NCBI GenBank assembly: GCA_019359115.1
Contig: JAHHHW010000066.1
Coordinates: 1 to 64,000 of the forward strand
Source: Pelatocladus maniniholoensis HA4357-MV3
GTDB taxonomy: Bacteria > Cyanobacteriota > Cyanobacteriia > Cyanobacteriales > Nostocaceae
DNA: 64,000 nt
Direction of reading: 5' to 3'
Part shown: piece after piece, positions 18,274 to 26,683 of the stretch
How positions within the stretch are numbered: position 1 is the first letter of the stretch
How the letters are laid out: every line of letters starts with the position of its first letter
Position numbers and translations under genes: made by a program
The notes under the pieces: model-generated
The model's input: the letters and a program-made list of their open reading frames with translations, nothing else
Database searches by the model: none
Told to the model about the DNA's origin: nothing

Positions 18274-18672
18274 ATGAAACTAACCTATCGCGGCGTAGAT
18301 TATGAATCTCATCCCCTAACTGTAGAAACGATTCCAGGGGAAATTAGTGGTAAGTATCGTGGTCAGCAATGGAGACGTCATTATCCAAGACACATTAGCG
18401 CACCTCAACCAGTAGCAGAGTTGAAGTATCGCGGAGTACCTTATTGTGTTGGTGATCCCCTAGACGTAGAAGCAATGAAACTACGCAGACAGCCGGAAGC
18501 GATCGCCACTGGAAAAACAAGACAAAAAACAGGGCAAGAATTAGCAAATACTCATCTTACCCATATCCGGAGTAATTTAGAACATCGCCTGCAAGTAGCC
18601 AGACAAAAAGGAGATCAAACTCTTATTCATCTGTTGGAAGATGAAGCAAGGCAAATAATGGTTGGTAGTTAG
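18274..18672 (+). CDS. DUF4278 domain protein
   Basis: A 132-residue protein with the cyanobacterial DUF4278 signature near its start: MKLTYRGVDYE (1-11), GKYRGQQWRRHY (about 27-38), and LKYRGVPYCVG (about 50-60). The family has no known function and occurs almost only in cyanobacteria, often as several paralogues. The rest of the protein is basic and helical, with no further domain recognised. The promoter region upstream is 388 bp long. A hairpin between 18705 and 18735 follows its stop. Confidence 0.85.
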   Translation: MKLTYRGVDYESHPLTVETIPGEISGKYRGQQWRRHYPRHISAPQPVAELKYRGVPYCVGDPLDVEAMKLRRQPEAIATGKTRQKTGQELANTHLTHIRSNLEHRLQVARQKGDQTLIHLLEDEARQIMVGS

Positions 18673-18704
18673 TTGATGGTTGTTTGTTGTTTGGAATAAT
18701 TAAT

Positions 18705-18735
18705 GTACCAGACGTGCCATAGTACATCTGGTACA
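18705..18735. terminator. Hairpin between convergent genes
   Basis: GTACCAGACGT and ACATCTGGTAC form an 11-bp stem with one mismatch around an 8-nt loop. A second, weaker stem-loop (AAAAGTA...TACTTTT) lies at about 18747-18777. Together they separate the DUF4278 gene from the convergent HAD gene. Confidence 0.55.
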
Positions 18736-18769
18736 ACCCAACCAACAAAAGTAAAGGCACTTTGCGCCT

Positions 18770-19420
18770 CTACTTTTCACGATTTATCCAAATACCTCTT
18801 AATCCGGCTGCTTTTGCTGCTTGATAATCTTCTGCAACACTGTCCCCAATGTGCCATGCGGCTGTTGGTGGACAGTTATGTTTTTCTAAAGCAATAGTAA
18901 ATATTTTGGGATCTGGTTTGGCTGCACCTGCTTGAGTAGAAATGGTAATGGAACCGAAATAGTCTCTGAGTTCCAAAGCCTGTAATACAGAGTAGATGCG
19001 AGAATCAAAGTTAGATATTATTCCCAGTTCAATCCCCATCTTTTGCCAATTTGTCAAAGATGGTAATACATCAGCATAGACAAACCATGGTTCACCTGTG
19101 CCAAAGTGAATATAAACTTCGCTAAAAAAAGCTGAAAAATCAGAAAATTTCTCTAGAACACCTGCTTTTTCAAAAGTATCGGAAGCAATGCGAAGCCACC
19201 ACTCAAACTCCCACTGAGGAATATCTTGCGCTTGTGCAGTTGCAAATACAGGAGGTGGTGCAGCTTTCAAGCTTTGGGCAAATGTTTTATTCAAAGTTTC
19301 AGTAGAAACTTCGACACCAAACTCCTGTGCGATTTGACTATAAACTTCGCCCACACTGCCTTTGACGCCGAAGAGAGTGCCAACTGCATCTAAAAAAATA
19401 ACTTTCGGTCGTTCCATCAA
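18770..19420 (-). CDS. HAD-IA family hydrolase (REG-2-like)
   Basis: A 216-residue haloacid-dehalogenase-superfamily phosphatase. Motif I is VIFLDAVGTL (about 7-16), with Asp as nucleophile; the second Asp of the usual DxDGT is replaced by Val, as is normal in the REG-2/HDHD3 branch. Motif II is IISNFDSR (about 138-145), motif III lies in AAKPDPKIF, and motif IV is HIGDSVAEDYQAAKAAG (about 190-206). A cap domain spans about 20-105. The substrate is not predictable. Confidence 0.88.
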   Translation of the reverse strand: MMERPKVIFLDAVGTLFGVKGSVGEVYSQIAQEFGVEVSTETLNKTFAQSLKAAPPPVFATAQAQDIPQWEFEWWLRIASDTFEKAGVLEKFSDFSAFFSEVYIHFGTGEPWFVYADVLPSLTNWQKMGIELGIISNFDSRIYSVLQALELRDYFGSITISTQAGAAKPDPKIFTIALEKHNCPPTAAWHIGDSVAEDYQAAKAAGLRGIWINREK

Positions 19421-19724
19421 CCTATAACTATTTTGGATTTTAGATTTTAGAGAAATAATGTATTCGGTGCGAAGCGCAATGTCTTACGACAAAACGATAG
19501 GCGTGTTTTCAAGCTGATTATCTCACAGATTGCAGCCTAGAGTTACAAATGCAAAGCCCAAATTATAATTTTTAGCCCGCATACACAGACTAAGTTTATG
19601 TAGCCATGGTAGCGCGCTTTCAGGAATTGTACCCGTTGTTGCGACTACCCGTTCATCTAGAAAAGGTGTTATACAGTTTGAAAACAGAGGCTAGGACGTC
19701 TACGCTCAATACATTCTACACCAT
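19421..19724. other. 304-bp intergenic region
   Basis: Gap between two minus-strand genes. No promoter or repeat stands out. A 61-codon frame on plus (19606-19791) overlaps the end of the next gene and shows no protein-like pattern. Confidence 0.45.
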
Positions 19725-20921
19725 CTATGATTTTGATAATGTCTCTATAATAGGACGAGCGAGCCAGTTAAAACCAACTTTGAGTTTATGATCTAAAGTT
19801 GGCATTCGATACAGATAGGCTAGACGACGGGCTAGATAAGCCAAAGAACCCTCTAATTTGATGCCTAATCCACTCAAAGTCGCGTTATCTGTTCCCAATG
19901 CCATCATTTCACCTAAGTATTGGTAACGGAATGGAATTTGAGGACGATTAGTCAGATTTGCCCAAATATTCCAGGCTGTGTAATCGGCTTGTTGAAAAGC
20001 TGCTTGGGCTGTAGCGGGAATTAGTTGTCCTTCCGCGTCGTGAGATTCTGCTAAATCTCCCAATGCGAAAATTTCTGGGTGATCAGGGACTTGGAGAGTT
20101 GGTGTAGTCGTAATTTGCCCACGCTGATTTTGCTTTAAACCAAGATTTCGGACTACAGGTGAGACCCGCGTTCCTACTGTCCAAATTACTAAATCTACAG
20201 GTATAGTGTCTATTTGACCTTTATATTCCAGGGAAATTGTATCTTGAGCGATCGCTTCTACTTTGGTTTCTAAGTCAATAAATATACCCCGTTCTTCTAG
20301 GGCTTTTCTAGCTGTTTCCCGGTTAAACTCTGGCGAGGTTCGCAAAATTTGGTCAGTAAGTTCTATTAACCGGAAGCGTCCTCTTGAGCCAAGTCTGTCT
20401 GCTAGTTTACACGCTAACTCGACACCACTGTAACCAGCACCAACAATTGCTACTCGAATTTTATCAACGTCTGATTCTTCTAAGACCCGCAAGCGTTCTT
20501 CTAGGCGGTAGGCGTCAGTAATTGTACGAAAAGGATAAGCATAAGAAGTTGCACCTGGTACGATATCTAAAGGCGTTTCGCCACCCAGCGCTAACACCAA
20601 GCGGTCATAACCAATTTCCGGCCCATCCTGTAAATAGACTTTTTGCTGTTCTATGTCAATTCCCGATACAGCAGCTTGATAAAAACGCACACCCGTGTCT
20701 TTTAATAGTTCTGCAAAAGGAGGCGCAATTTCCCAAGTTTGCAGTTCTCCTGTTAGCAGTTCGTAAAGTAGAGGAGAAAAAACAAAGCGATCGCTTTGAT
20801 CTACTAAAACTATTTCCGGTTTGGCTAAAGACTCCCAGGGTAACTGACTCAGCCTTAAAGCTGTGTAGAGACCACCAAAGCCTCCACCCAGTATACAGAT
20901 TCTTGTTTTATGTTCGCTCAT
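19725..20921 (-). CDS. ndbB: Type II NAD(P)H dehydrogenase, NdbB-like
   Basis: A 398-residue flavoprotein. FAD-binding ICILGGGFGGLYTALRL (about 8-24), second Rossmann fold RVAIVGAGYSGVELACKL (about 157-174) for NAD(P)H, and the FAD-closing FALGDLAES (about 286-294). The C-terminal half ends with a membrane-associating helix region (LAYLARRLAYLYRMP). Overall pattern, including the conserved YQYLGEMMALGTDNATLSG, is that of Synechocystis slr1743 NdbB, reported as a demethylphylloquinone reductase in vitamin K1 synthesis. Start placed at the ATG at 20921 (MSEHKTRIC); five more codons are open upstream. NdbA or NdbC are possible but less like it in length. Confidence 0.82.
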   Translation of the reverse strand: MSEHKTRICILGGGFGGLYTALRLSQLPWESLAKPEIVLVDQSDRFVFSPLLYELLTGELQTWEIAPPFAELLKDTGVRFYQAAVSGIDIEQQKVYLQDGPEIGYDRLVLALGGETPLDIVPGATSYAYPFRTITDAYRLEERLRVLEESDVDKIRVAIVGAGYSGVELACKLADRLGSRGRFRLIELTDQILRTSPEFNRETARKALEERGIFIDLETKVEAIAQDTISLEYKGQIDTIPVDLVIWTVGTRVSPVVRNLGLKQNQRGQITTTPTLQVPDHPEIFALGDLAESHDAEGQLIPATAQAAFQQADYTAWNIWANLTNRPQIPFRYQYLGEMMALGTDNATLSGLGIKLEGSLAYLARRLAYLYRMPTLDHKLKVGFNWLARPIIETLSKS

Positions 20922-21070
20922 TTTGATAATGGGCAATAAATCCCATTAGGGCAACTTCTATCAGTTTAATAATTAATTCCAGGATTTTTCTGAATAAACA
21001 CTATAAAATTCAATCGGCGGTTTGCACCAATCACAAACCGCCTTCTATCTAATAGAGAGTTAACAAAAAA

Positions 21071-21382
21071 TTAATTACCACCAGAAGTGACAGCTTTATA
21101 ATGTTGGGCAGTAACTTCACCTTTCGCGTGCCATTTACCGTCAGCGCCTTTTTCATATTGATTTTTCACGCTGTTCCAAGCAACTTGACGAGCGCCTTCT
21201 TCACTTATACCATCGCTTTGGGCAGCTTTGAAAGCAGCAGCAAAAATTTGTTGGGCAGGTTGAGGCAATTCTGCTTTAATTTCTTCAGTTAAAACTCCAG
21301 TGTTGCTGTTTTTGCTTTCTGCTGGTGTTTGCTCTTCGTTATTATTCTTATTTTCTGATTGCTCGACGTTCATATCAGTCAT
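21071..21382 (-). CDS. ChaB-like domain protein
   Basis: A 103-residue protein. The N-terminal third is polar and disordered (Asn, Glu, Ser). The C-terminal part matches the ChaB domain: LPQPAQQIFAAAFKAAQ (about 39-55), then AWNSVKNQYEKGADGKWH (about 69-86). ChaB domains are small helical modules, originally linked to cation transport regulation in E. coli; function in cyanobacteria is unknown. The gene stands alone, followed by the NdbB gene on the same strand. Confidence 0.8.
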   Translation of the reverse strand: MTDMNVEQSENKNNNEEQTPAESKNSNTGVLTEEIKAELPQPAQQIFAAAFKAAQSDGISEEGARQVAWNSVKNQYEKGADGKWHAKGEVTAQHYKAVTSGGN

Positions 21383-21598
21383 CAGTCCACTCCGATATAT
21401 CTTAATCTCAAATTAGTCTTGAACTCATCGTAAAAACTCAAAGATTGATTCTCCTCTTTCTGCAAGCATAGATATGAGTGAGTCCATAGTGGTAATTTAA
21501 GAAACAAATTAAGTCTTGTTATCATCCAGTTGTTGGGATGATCTCAAAGTTTACTTACATCAATATCAATGAATATCAAGTTTATGATGGCTACTTAC

Positions 21599-22117
21599 TT
21601 AAGTTTTTGCAGTTAGCTCATTTGGTTCAATTGCATGAATTAATCCTTGTACAGTCAAAACAGAGCAAGAAGCATGATGCAGAACATAATTGCTAACACT
21701 ACCAAGGAAAAATTCACTGAGACCTCGACGACCTCGACGACCAATTATGATTAAGTCAGCTTCCCAATTTCGAGCTACTTCACAAATCACTCTACCTGGC
21801 TCACCAAAATTTTGGGTATATTCAGTTGTTACACCTTTGGCGATCGCCTGATTATAAAAAAGTTTTACAAATTCCATACCTTCTTGCTTAAGTGTTTCCC
21901 ACTGATCCATATAGTAATTTACAGCTTCAGAGTGAAAACTTGGATAAAGACTATCTGTTTGTAAAGCTATAGAACTTGGGTAACTTTCATCGAAAGGATC
22001 GAGAACGTGGAGCAAGATCAAACGAGCATTTAGTTTTTGTGCTAAAGCAAGAGCTTCATCAAAAACGTATTGTCCAATTTCAGAATTGTCTATACCAACC
22101 AAAATTTTATCAAACAT
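21599..22117 (-). CDS. Universal stress protein (UspA family)
   Basis: A 172-residue single-domain Usp. ILVGIDNSEIGQYVFDEAL (about 5-23) is the N-terminal strand and helix, and the ATP-binding loop is visible as IIGRRGRRGLSEFFLGSVS (about 125-143), corresponding to G-2x-G-9x-G(S/T). It is therefore probably of the nucleotide-binding type. Stress induction is typical of the family. A long AT-rich gap upstream contains its promoter. Confidence 0.9.
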   Translation of the reverse strand: MFDKILVGIDNSEIGQYVFDEALALAQKLNARLILLHVLDPFDESYPSSIALQTDSLYPSFHSEAVNYYMDQWETLKQEGMEFVKLFYNQAIAKGVTTEYTQNFGEPGRVICEVARNWEADLIIIGRRGRRGLSEFFLGSVSNYVLHHASCSVLTVQGLIHAIEPNELTAKT

Positions 22118-22474
22118 ATTAATTGTTCCTTAGTTAAAATAAATCACATCTAGACAAGAGTGAATTCTTATAACTATTGTGATTTGAAAAATTTTCAGAC
22201 AGAATTGTTCTTATCAACCTTATTTACACTTGTTCAGAGGAAGGTTACATTTTTTACTTATTACATTTATAACCATATAAAATTAATTTGAGGATCTTGT
22301 GAAGAATGAACCATGAAAACAAATATAAGTTGTTCCCTGTTAAGAGTTCCCTGTTCCCCTTGAAAATTTGATCCTTTTTCCCTATTGGGATATGTCCCTC
22401 TTAGCTCTAAAATTCTACACGGGGAGCCAACCAAGGCTTGACCCGTGTATTACTATTATCTCAGGAGTTTTGTT
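22118..22474. other. 357-bp divergent promoter region with leader hairpin
   Basis: Separates usp (minus) and ppa (plus). It holds 'gttccctgtt' tandem units near 22330-22355 and the hairpin at 22416-22449 directly before the ppa ribosome binding site. No gene is seen. Confidence 0.5.
22416..22449 (+). promoter_or_regulatory. Leader hairpin upstream of ppa
   Basis: TACACGGG (22416-22423) and CCCGTGTA (22442-22449) form an 8-bp perfect stem; GAGCC and GGCTTG inside it can extend the structure. It ends 13 bp before the AGGAG ribosome binding site (22463-22467). It may be an upstream terminator or a translational control element. Confidence 0.45.
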
Positions 22475-22987
22475 GTGGACTTATCCCTTATTCCCCCCCA
22501 ACCTAAACCAGGTCTAATCAACGTTCTGATTGAAATTACAGGTGGAAGTAAAAATAAATACGAGTATGACAAAGAGCTACAGGCTTTTGCTTTAGACAGG
22601 GTACTTTACTCATCAGTGCAGTATCCATATGACTATGGCTTTATTCCTAATACTTTAGCTGATGATGGCGACCCACTTGATGGCATGGTGATCATGGACG
22701 AACCTACTTTTCCAGGGTGTGTAATTGCCGCACGACCTATTGGTATGTTAGAAATGATAGACGGTGGCGATCGCGACGAAAAAATCCTTTGTGTACCTGA
22801 CAAAGATCCTCGTTATACCAACGTCAAATCAATCAAAGACATAGCCCCACATCGATTAGAGGAAATAGCAGAGTTTTTCCGCACATATAAAAATCTTGAA
22901 AAAAAAGTGACAGAAATTCTTGGTTGGCATGATGTTGATAAAGTTATGCCTTTAGTAGAAAAATGCATCCAAGCTAGTAAAGGTTAG
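22475..22987 (+). CDS. ppa: Inorganic pyrophosphatase (family I)
   Basis: Hydrolyses pyrophosphate to drive biosynthesis; soluble, magnesium-dependent, hexameric in bacteria. The 170-residue protein has [19 protein letters not shown] (about 25-43), [20 protein letters not shown] (about 49-68) with the catalytic DxDPxD-type acidic cluster, and [13 protein letters not shown] (about 107-119). I use the GTG at 22475, which has a good AGGAG site 7 bp upstream and gives the usual family length, rather than the upstream GTG at 22445. Confidence 0.95.
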   Translation: MDLSLIPPQPKPGLINVLIEITGGSKNKYEYDKELQAFALDRVLYSSVQYPYDYGFIPNTLADDGDPLDGMVIMDEPTFPGCVIAARPIGMLEMIDGGDRDEKILCVPDKDPRYTNVKSIKDIAPHRLEEIAEFFRTYKNLEKKVTEILGWHDVDKVMPLVEKCIQASKG

Positions 22988-23130
22988 AGGATATCGGGGA
23001 GCGGGGAGCGGGGATCTGGGATCGATGTTTATTCTCGTCCTTGTCCCCCTTGTCTGTGTTATCTCCCTTGTCTCCCCAATCCCTAATTCCCAGTCCTTAA
23101 TTCCCAGTTCCTAATCCCCAGTCCCTTACA
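22985..23130. repeat. Inverted pair of heptamer-type repeats between ppa and panD
   Basis: 'cggggagcggggagcgggg' on the left and C-rich 'tccccaatccctaattcccagtc' type units on the right can pair imperfectly, filling most of the gap between the two genes. The same repeat types occur inside nirA and narB. Confidence 0.7.
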
Positions 23131-23134
23131 CGCA

Positions 23135-23518
23135 ATGCAGCGCACACTTCTTTTAGCAAAAATTCACAACTGTACTATTACAGCAGCTAATCTCAACTAT
23201 GTAGGTAGTATCAGTATAGATCGTATGTTGATGGAGAAAGCTGGTATTTTACCTTATGAGCAGGTACAAGTAGTAAACAATGCCAACGGTAAGCGCTTTA
23301 TTACTTATGCGATCCCCGCTCTAGAAAATTCTGGGGCGATTGAACTAAATGGTGCAGCAGCACGTCTAGGCATGATAGGCGATCGCTTGATTATAATGGC
23401 TTACGGGCAGTTTACTATAGAAGAGTTAAAAAGTTACTCTCCAACTGTTGTGATTGTGGACGAAAAAAATTGTGTTTCGGAAATTCGCTACTACGATGAT
23501 CTGCTCAGTAAGACCTAA
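23135..23518 (+). CDS. panD: Aspartate 1-decarboxylase (pyruvoyl enzyme)
   Basis: Makes beta-alanine for pantothenate and CoA. The 127-residue proenzyme has [13 protein letters not shown] (about 21-33); self-cleavage between Gly and Ser gives the pyruvoyl group on the alpha chain. [10 protein letters not shown] (about 83-92) and the end are typical. The next gene starts 11 bp after the stop, so it is likely cotranscribed. Confidence 0.95.
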   Translation: MQRTLLLAKIHNCTITAANLNYVGSISIDRMLMEKAGILPYEQVQVVNNANGKRFITYAIPALENSGAIELNGAAARLGMIGDRLIIMAYGQFTIEELKSYSPTVVIVDEKNCVSEIRYYDDLLSKT

Positions 23519-23529
23519 TAGCAAAAAAA

Positions 23530-24429
23530 ATGTCAAATTTTGAGCAGTCGTCACCCCAGATATACGTAACTCAGAAGCAAGCTACTCAAGCCTCCAACCA
23601 ACGGGAAAAATTCGTAGTGCAATTTTGGGGTGTACGGGGTTTAATCCCCACTCCAGGCAGCAATACAAGCCGTTATGGTGGCAATACTGCTTGTGTAGAA
23701 ATGCAGTTAGCTAACAAACACCTTGTTTTTGATGGAGGTACTGGTTTACGTATACTCGGTAAAAGTTGGCTAAAACAACAACAGCCACTAGAAGCTCATT
23801 TATTTTTTACTAACTCCCAATCAAATCGTATTCAAGGATTTCCATTTTTTGCTCCAGCATTCATTTCTGAAAATAGTTTTCACATCTATGGAACAGCAGC
23901 CTCAAATGGAGCTTCAATTAAACAAAGTTTATATGACCAGATGCTGCTACCACACTTTCCTTACCCTTTACAAGTAATGCAATCTGAATTGCAGTTTCAC
24001 AATTTTCATCCAGGTAAGATAGTAAAGCTAGATGATGTTACGATTACAACCGCGCTAATAAATAAAATCCAAAAGTCTATAGGCTATAAAATCCGTTGGC
24101 AGAATTATAGTGTTGCCTATGTAACTGATTTAGGCAATGAAGTTGACCCTAATGAGCAAGAAAACATCATTCAGCTAGTTCAAGATGTTGATTTGCTGAT
24201 TACTAATATCAGCAATCCTTTCAGCTTCCACAAAACTGACTCTAGTAATTCACATTGGCAAACAGCTGTGGATTTGGCTGGGATACATAACATTAAGCAA
24301 ATAGTCTTTTCTCACCATCACCCAGACGATTCTGACGATTGGCTTGATCAGGTGCAAATAGAAATTGCATCTGCTTTTCCAGAAGCACTGATTGCACGTG
24401 AAGGGTTAATTTTAGATGTTGGTCAATAG
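23530..24429 (+). CDS. Metallo-beta-lactamase-fold protein with degraded metal site
   Basis: A 299-residue protein of the MBL-fold group resembling cyclic-nucleotide-phosphodiesterase-like hydrolases: VQFWGVRGLIPTPG (about 29-42), SRYGGNTACVEM (about 46-57) and LVFDGGTGLRILG (about 64-76) are the usual opening. The metal motif, expected as SHxHWDHxQG, reads TNSQSNRIQGFP (about 94-105): both His and the Asp are replaced. Later SHWQTAV and VFSHHHPDDSDDWLD (about 264-278) keep several family residues. With the first metal ligands lost, it is probably a non-catalytic or altered-function member. It is cotranscribed with panD. Confidence 0.82.
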   Translation: MSNFEQSSPQIYVTQKQATQASNQREKFVVQFWGVRGLIPTPGSNTSRYGGNTACVEMQLANKHLVFDGGTGLRILGKSWLKQQQPLEAHLFFTNSQSNRIQGFPFFAPAFISENSFHIYGTAASNGASIKQSLYDQMLLPHFPYPLQVMQSELQFHNFHPGKIVKLDDVTITTALINKIQKSIGYKIRWQNYSVAYVTDLGNEVDPNEQENIIQLVQDVDLLITNISNPFSFHKTDSSNSHWQTAVDLAGIHNIKQIVFSHHHPDDSDDWLDQVQIEIASAFPEALIAREGLILDVGQ

Positions 24430-24444
24430 TTCAATAGTTAGTTG

Positions 24445-25539
24445 TCAATTGTCAATGGTTAGTAGCGTTGAATTATAAAGTGTAGACTTTTGTTTGTAAA
24501 TGCTTTGAGTAACTTCTTGAAGTTTGGCTGTTACTGCACCAGTTTTCAGTAATTCTTTTGCTTTGGCAATACCCGATCGCATATCTGAACAAATACCAGA
24601 ACGCCACAGGTAAAACCCACCGTTCCATAAAGCTGTTTCCATTAGTTCACAAGATATACCTTTCAATACACCTTGCATATCTGCTACTAGTTCTTCACTA
24701 GTACCCAAGGGTAAATTTTTGGTAGTAAAACCGTAGTCACGGGGCGCTAAATGCAATCTTTCTATTTGATTGCTGCTTGCTGGTGTTAACAAACCAATAA
24801 TCGCAGTGCGATCGCGTGGTAAATCACAACTACCTTCTAATCCTTTTATAGTTGTAAAATTAGTTACTCCTCGCCGAGTTAAAGCATCTTGAAACATAGC
24901 TTCTGTGGGAGGATGAACAAACCCTGACACAATGTGAGTATTACCAGCATAAGGACACCAAATTAATTCCATAGTAGCAAAGGGCGGGCGCTTACCTAAC
25001 TGATCACGGTAGTTCCAAATACTTTTAGTTAATGGAAAATGCTGAGGTTGGTAAACAAAGCCAATCCCCGTTTTCTCAAGTATCTGCTGAGTTTTTTCCA
25101 GGCTTAACCCAGTCCAATCTACTCCCAAACTCTGCCAAATTTCTACCAAGGGTAAACCATATTTAGTTGGTAAGCGATCGCCTCCATGCATTACTACTGG
25201 TTGTCCAGCAGTAGCTAATATCAATGCCGTAATCGGGCTAATGGGTGCTGTGCGGGTTCTGCCATCGTAGGGTATGCCCAAAACCATAACTGCTTGTACA
25301 GAAGATATGGATGCTAGTTTTGGCCCTAGTTGATCATAGGCATCTAACATGCCTGCTAATTCCTCTCCAGTCGGACGTTTAATTCGATGGGCAATCAAAA
25401 AAGCTCCTATTTGGGCTGGTGTCGCTTCACTCAACAGCATCATCCTAGTAGCAGTAGCAGCTTCCTCACGAGTCAAATTTTCTCCCGTGTGATTACCACT
25501 ACCTACCTTTTTCAGTAAATCCCGAAATGTATTGCTCAT
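24445..25539 (-). CDS. cnaT: CnaT, anthranilate phosphoribosyltransferase-like nitrate regulator
   Basis: A 364-residue member of the glycosyltransferase family 3/TrpD fold. In Anabaena PCC 7120 the corresponding gene cnaT is needed for expression of the nir operon although it resembles anthranilate phosphoribosyltransferase. Visible are the N-terminal helical domain (LTREEAATATRMMLLSEATP, about 22-41; PAQIGAFLIAHRIKRPTG) and the phosphoribosyl-diphosphate region, here VMVLGIPYDGRTRTAPISP (about 84-102) and VVMHGGDRLPTKYG, which differs from the TrpD GTGGD loop. Its place directly after ntcB fits cnaT. The biochemical reaction, if any, is unknown. Confidence 0.85.
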   Translation of the reverse strand: MSNTFRDLLKKVGSGNHTGENLTREEAATATRMMLLSEATPAQIGAFLIAHRIKRPTGEELAGMLDAYDQLGPKLASISSVQAVMVLGIPYDGRTRTAPISPITALILATAGQPVVMHGGDRLPTKYGLPLVEIWQSLGVDWTGLSLEKTQQILEKTGIGFVYQPQHFPLTKSIWNYRDQLGKRPPFATMELIWCPYAGNTHIVSGFVHPPTEAMFQDALTRRGVTNFTTIKGLEGSCDLPRDRTAIIGLLTPASSNQIERLHLAPRDYGFTTKNLPLGTSEELVADMQGVLKGISCELMETALWNGGFYLWRSGICSDMRSGIAKAKELLKTGAVTAKLQEVTQSIYKQKSTLYNSTLLTIDN

Positions 25540-25549
25540 ATATTTTTTG

Positions 25550-25618
25550 TCCTATGTCATTAGTCATTAGTCATTTGTGAAAGACCAATAACCAATGACC
25601 AATGACCAATAACTAATT
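25550..25618. repeat. Heptamer-type repeats between ntcB and cnaT
   Basis: 'cattagtcattagtcatttg' on the left and 'ccaataaccaatgaccaatg' on the right form an imperfect inverted pair that fills the gap. Confidence 0.7.
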
Positions 25619-25622
25619 TTAC

Positions 25623-26561
25623 TTAACAAGCTGACCGCTCTAAAGGAACTTGTGGTGGTACATTGTCCTTCACTAACTGCCAAAAATGTAGGATAGGAGG
25701 AATTTGCAAACGATCTTGAGTTGTCACCATCACCACCCGACGAGTCAGATTGGAGTTGTCAACACAACCATTACTAGCCAAGGGACGAACGGCTAAGGTG
25801 GAGTCTTTACGTGCTTCTACTAATGCTGAATTAGGCAACAAAGCGATTAATTCTCCCTGACGCACTACTCCCCGGAAAGCGTCTAAAGTATTGACTTCTA
25901 AAACTGCCTGGAGTGTAGCTTGCAGGCGTTCAAACCGATCTTGAACAAGACGTTGCATTCCATAACCATCTTTAAAAACTACTTGAGGATAACGAACTAA
26001 CTCAGACCAAGGAATGCGTTCATACTGGGCTAGTGGATGATCGGCCGCGATCAGGACTTCTATTGCTTCATCATATAAAACTTCTACCACCATTTCTTTA
26101 CCCGCAGTTAAAAAGCGATTATTCATCACAATCGCCATATCTACTAGCCCATCTTTGAGGACTTTTAAAGCGCGATCGCTACCCAAGGATGTCACCCGCA
26201 GTTGCACGTTTGGATAATCGTGACAAAATTGTTGCAATACTGGTGGCAAGTAATAAGCACACAACGAGTGAATTACTGCTATACACAATTCAGGCTGCTT
26301 TCCTGCTACTAAATCTGCTATTTCATGGGTAGCTGTTTGCCACTCTTGGCAAATTTTGCGCGCACGTGGTAGCAAGCGTTCACCAGCCACAGTCAACTTT
26401 GCTTGGCCAGTTCTATGAAATAATTCCAAGCCCAAATCTGCTTCCAGTGCCTGGATTTGGCGACTGATAGTCGATTGGGTTACACTACATTTTCTTGCTG
26501 CTCCTTGAAAGCTACCACTGTCCGTGATCGCTAGAAAGGCTTGCAACTGCTCTAGTCGCAT
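25623..26561 (-). CDS. ntcB: NtcB, LysR-type activator of nitrate assimilation
   Basis: NtcB is the pathway-specific LysR activator of nirA and linked genes, responding to nitrite. The 312-residue protein has the N-terminal helix-turn-helix (MRLEQLQAFLAITDSGSFQG, AARKCSVTQSTISRQIQALE) and an effector domain with FKDGYGMQRLVQDRFERL (about 195-212). Sequence and position between cnaT and the nirA region identify it. An NtcA box with a correctly spaced -10 lies upstream (26626-26639), as expected for an NtcA-dependent gene, and a second NtcA-type palindrome sits almost on the start codon (26568-26581). Confidence 0.9.
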   Translation of the reverse strand: MRLEQLQAFLAITDSGSFQGAARKCSVTQSTISRQIQALEADLGLELFHRTGQAKLTVAGERLLPRARKICQEWQTATHEIADLVAGKQPELCIAVIHSLCAYYLPPVLQQFCHDYPNVQLRVTSLGSDRALKVLKDGLVDMAIVMNNRFLTAGKEMVVEVLYDEAIEVLIAADHPLAQYERIPWSELVRYPQVVFKDGYGMQRLVQDRFERLQATLQAVLEVNTLDAFRGVVRQGELIALLPNSALVEARKDSTLAVRPLASNGCVDNSNLTRRVVMVTTQDRLQIPPILHFWQLVKDNVPPQVPLERSAC

Positions 26562-26567
26562 GTGGAT

Positions 26568-26581
26568 GTAGCCTGAATTAC
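26568..26581. promoter_or_regulatory. NtcA-type palindrome next to the ntcB start codon
   Basis: GTA-GCCTGAAT-TAC fits GTA-N8-TAC exactly. It ends 6 bp before the ntcB ATG on minus, too close to activate ntcB but well placed to block it. Confidence 0.45.
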
Positions 26582-26597
26582 ATTTATGGGTGTAATT

Positions 26598-26639
26598 AAC
26601 TTAACGTATTTGTAGCAATATTTTAGTAGAGTTTGTTAC
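26598..26639 (-). promoter_or_regulatory. NtcA-activated promoter of ntcB
   Basis: GTA-GAGTTTGT-TAC on plus (26626-26639) is a symmetric NtcA box. On minus, 22 nt downstream lies TAAGTT (26603-26598) as -10. NtcA class II promoters use this box centred near -41 with about 22 nt to the -10. The implied leader is about 30 nt. Confidence 0.75.
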
Positions 26640-26683
26640 ATCTATATGTTGTATTAGTCATCAAAACAACAATATAAGATTGT

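Noticed and set aside
19606..19791. 61-codon plus frame
   Set aside because: Overlaps the end of the NdbB gene on the opposite strand and has no protein signature.
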